Source: JAFGPL01 sp963781805 (GTDB lineage Bacteria; Bacteroidota; Bacteroidia; Bacteroidales; UBA10428). From it: a DNA stretch of 64,000 nucleotides. Positions 62,989 through 64,000 of the stretch are shown one piece after another. Position 1 is the first letter of the stretch; each line of letters begins with the position of its first letter. The DNA lies in the NCBI GenBank assembly GCA_963781805.1, contig CAWAHF010000004.1:1488001-1552000 (forward strand), read 5' to 3'. Made by a program: the position numbers and the translations under genes. The notes under the pieces were generated by a model that was given only the letters and a program-made list of their open reading frames with translations, was not told where the DNA came from and ran no database searches.

Positions 62989-63078
62989 TTGCCAACCCTA
63001 TTTGTAAGCACATTGGCAAGTCGCACAAGCCATGCTCCAACCAAAACTTGCAAACCGTGGCGATAGCCGAGCTCATGA
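62989..63078. repeat. TTTGCAAC/GTTTGCAAA-bounded repeat, copy B
   Basis: GCACATTGGCAAGTCGCACA and CTCCAACCAAAACTTGCAAA parallel the blocks at 57206-57294. Short frames that cross it have no protein character. Confidence 0.5.
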
Positions 63079-63218
63079 ACACTTATAAAAACTATCTGAT
63101 TTGTGGCCAAAATCTCTCATAAGTCCCGGAAAGTTGTTCATGAATATGATTATATAAACTATCTTTAATACATTGTAAGTGATAATAAGGAAGTAGAACG
63201 TATTAATGAAATTACAAA

Positions 63219-64000
63219 ATGGTAAAACCAAACTTTCCCATTCGGTATTTCCTGATGCCTGTTATATTAATCATATTCTTTTTTGCTTTCTATGTGATTT
63301 ATATAGATATTAAAGACAGAACGATAAATGAATTCAATAATGAACAATTGATATTAGCCAGGACGGCATCTCAGGGGATTACTTCTTTCTTCAATGATTT
63401 TCAATCTAACCTTACCTTTTTATCACAGTTTAAGGGAATCATAGATTTTTCGGATGACAGCAAAGCATTAATGGAAAACTTCTATGAAAATAACAATAAT
63501 ATTATTTCAGCTATTAGCAGAGTTGATGCTCATGGAGTCATTTTATTTACGTATCCTAATAATCAATCGGTAATAGGAGACACTATTTCCAATCAGGAAC
63601 ATGTTCGTAAAGTCATTGCCACACATCAACCGGTTATTAGCGATGTATTTATGTCGGTGCAGGGATATCTGGCCATAGCTTTGCATGTTCCGGTATTCAG
63701 GGAAAATGAGTTTGAGGGCAGTCTTGGCATATTAATTCCGATTGATAAACTGGGGAAACTTTATCTTGGAAAAATAAGGATAAGAGGAACCGGTAATGTG
63801 TGGTTACTTAGTGAAAATGGTATTGAAATTTATTGCCCTGTTAGCGATCATACAGGAAAATCATTTCTTGAAATCACACATAATGATCCTTCAGCCATTC
63901 AATTGCTTCAAAAAATTAAAAAGGAAACAAGCGGAACAACAAAAAGTATTCATCAGGAGATAATCGTAAACGGAAAAACCATTGGTAATGAAAGGTATAT
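63219..64000 (+). CDS. Cache-domain membrane sensor protein (partial, runs off the window)
   Basis: From ATG 63219 the frame is open to the window end (260 residues). It starts MVKPNFPIRYFLMPVILIIF with a membrane helix, followed by an extracytoplasmic double-Cache-like domain: ARTASQGITSFFNDFQSNLT, AISRVDAHGVILFTYPNNQS, GYLAIALHVPVFRENEFEGS and GILIPIDKLGKLYLG. Such sensors usually continue into a second helix and a histidine kinase, cyclase or chemotaxis output, which is not visible. Confidence 0.85.
   Translation, partial: MVKPNFPIRYFLMPVILIIFFFAFYVIYIDIKDRTINEFNNEQLILARTASQGITSFFNDFQSNLTFLSQFKGIIDFSDDSKALMENFYENNNNIISAISRVDAHGVILFTYPNNQSVIGDTISNQEHVRKVIATHQPVISDVFMSVQGYLAIALHVPVFRENEFEGSLGILIPIDKLGKLYLGKIRIRGTGNVWLLSENGIEIYCPVSDHTGKSFLEITHNDPSAIQLLQKIKKETSGTTKSIHQEIIVNGKTIGNERY

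Noticed and set aside
62937..63122. 61-residue frame after the LytTR gene
   Set aside because: Most of it translates the TTTGCAA repeat; no protein character.
1..64000. tRNA, rRNA or CRISPR array
   Set aside because: Scanned by eye on both strands; no cloverleaf with GGTTCGANTCC, no rRNA motif and no regularly spaced direct repeats with unique spacers were found.

Overview
The window reads as one stretch of a Bacteroidota chromosome, probably from a free-living or anaerobic member of Bacteroidales/Marinilabiliales (the order is inference). Supporting signs are high A+T content, general lack of Shine-Dalgarno sequences, a TAnnTTTG-type promoter box, two secreted proteins with type IX secretion C-terminal domains, an ECF sigma/FecR/TonB-receptor set, DUF4249 and DUF2490 proteins, an S46 dipeptidyl-peptidase, and intergenic low-complexity repeats typical of the phylum. 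No tRNA, rRNA or CRISPR array was seen.

Layout. 1-2.4 kb: the tail of an NhaC-type antiporter, a repeat-filled gap, and the aguB-aguA putrescine pair. 2.4-5.8 kb: a GT87-like membrane gene interrupted by one in-frame stop, an MNT/HEPN pair and two paralogous lipoproteins. 5.9-15.5 kb: a surface-glycan region with a TylF-like methyltransferase, a nucleotide-sugar epimerase, a KAS III/ACP/reductase trio facing a sugar aminotransferase/acyltransferase pair, a methyltransferase-glycosyltransferase fusion and a large membrane glycosyltransferase. 15.5-18.5 kb: a compact housekeeping run (DUF2520, KdsC-like phosphatase, UbiA prenyltransferase, Maf). 18.5-21.7 kb: a DPP11-like S46 peptidase and a metallo-beta-lactamase-fold hydrolase. 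21.8-26.6 kb: a nickel locus with NikR and candidate operators, a TonB receptor, an unusual nucleoside hydrolase-FmdE fusion and a His-rich nickel permease. 27-42.4 kb: a 1012-residue ABC protein with a degenerate ATPase, a sodium:solute symporter, a PPC-domain protein, a divergent NDP-kinase-like protein convergent with a SiaC/DUF1987 protein, two oxidoreductases, a DUF2490 protein and two T9SS cargo proteins.

42.4-50.7 kb is an accessory zone. It holds three copies of an undescribed ~300-bp non-coding repeat, one of them carrying a 237-bp MITE-like insertion with a 9-bp target duplication. It also holds a dead PIN toxin/antitoxin locus (frameshifted toxin; antitoxin split by an IS3-family element with an AAAG target duplication), an intact RHH/ParE-type pair, several long inverted repeats, an AraC-type membrane regulator and a secreted alpha/beta hydrolase. 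A fragment of the same repeat lies near 56.9 kb.

50.7-64 kb: a lipoprotein; the ECF sigma/FecR/TonB receptor/DUF4249 uptake operon; then a probable five-gene operon joining a transglutaminase-SUMF1 lipoprotein, an ABC-2 exporter and a LytS/LytTR two-component pair. The window ends inside a Cache-domain membrane sensor gene. Functional calls come from motif recognition by eye; no database search was possible.
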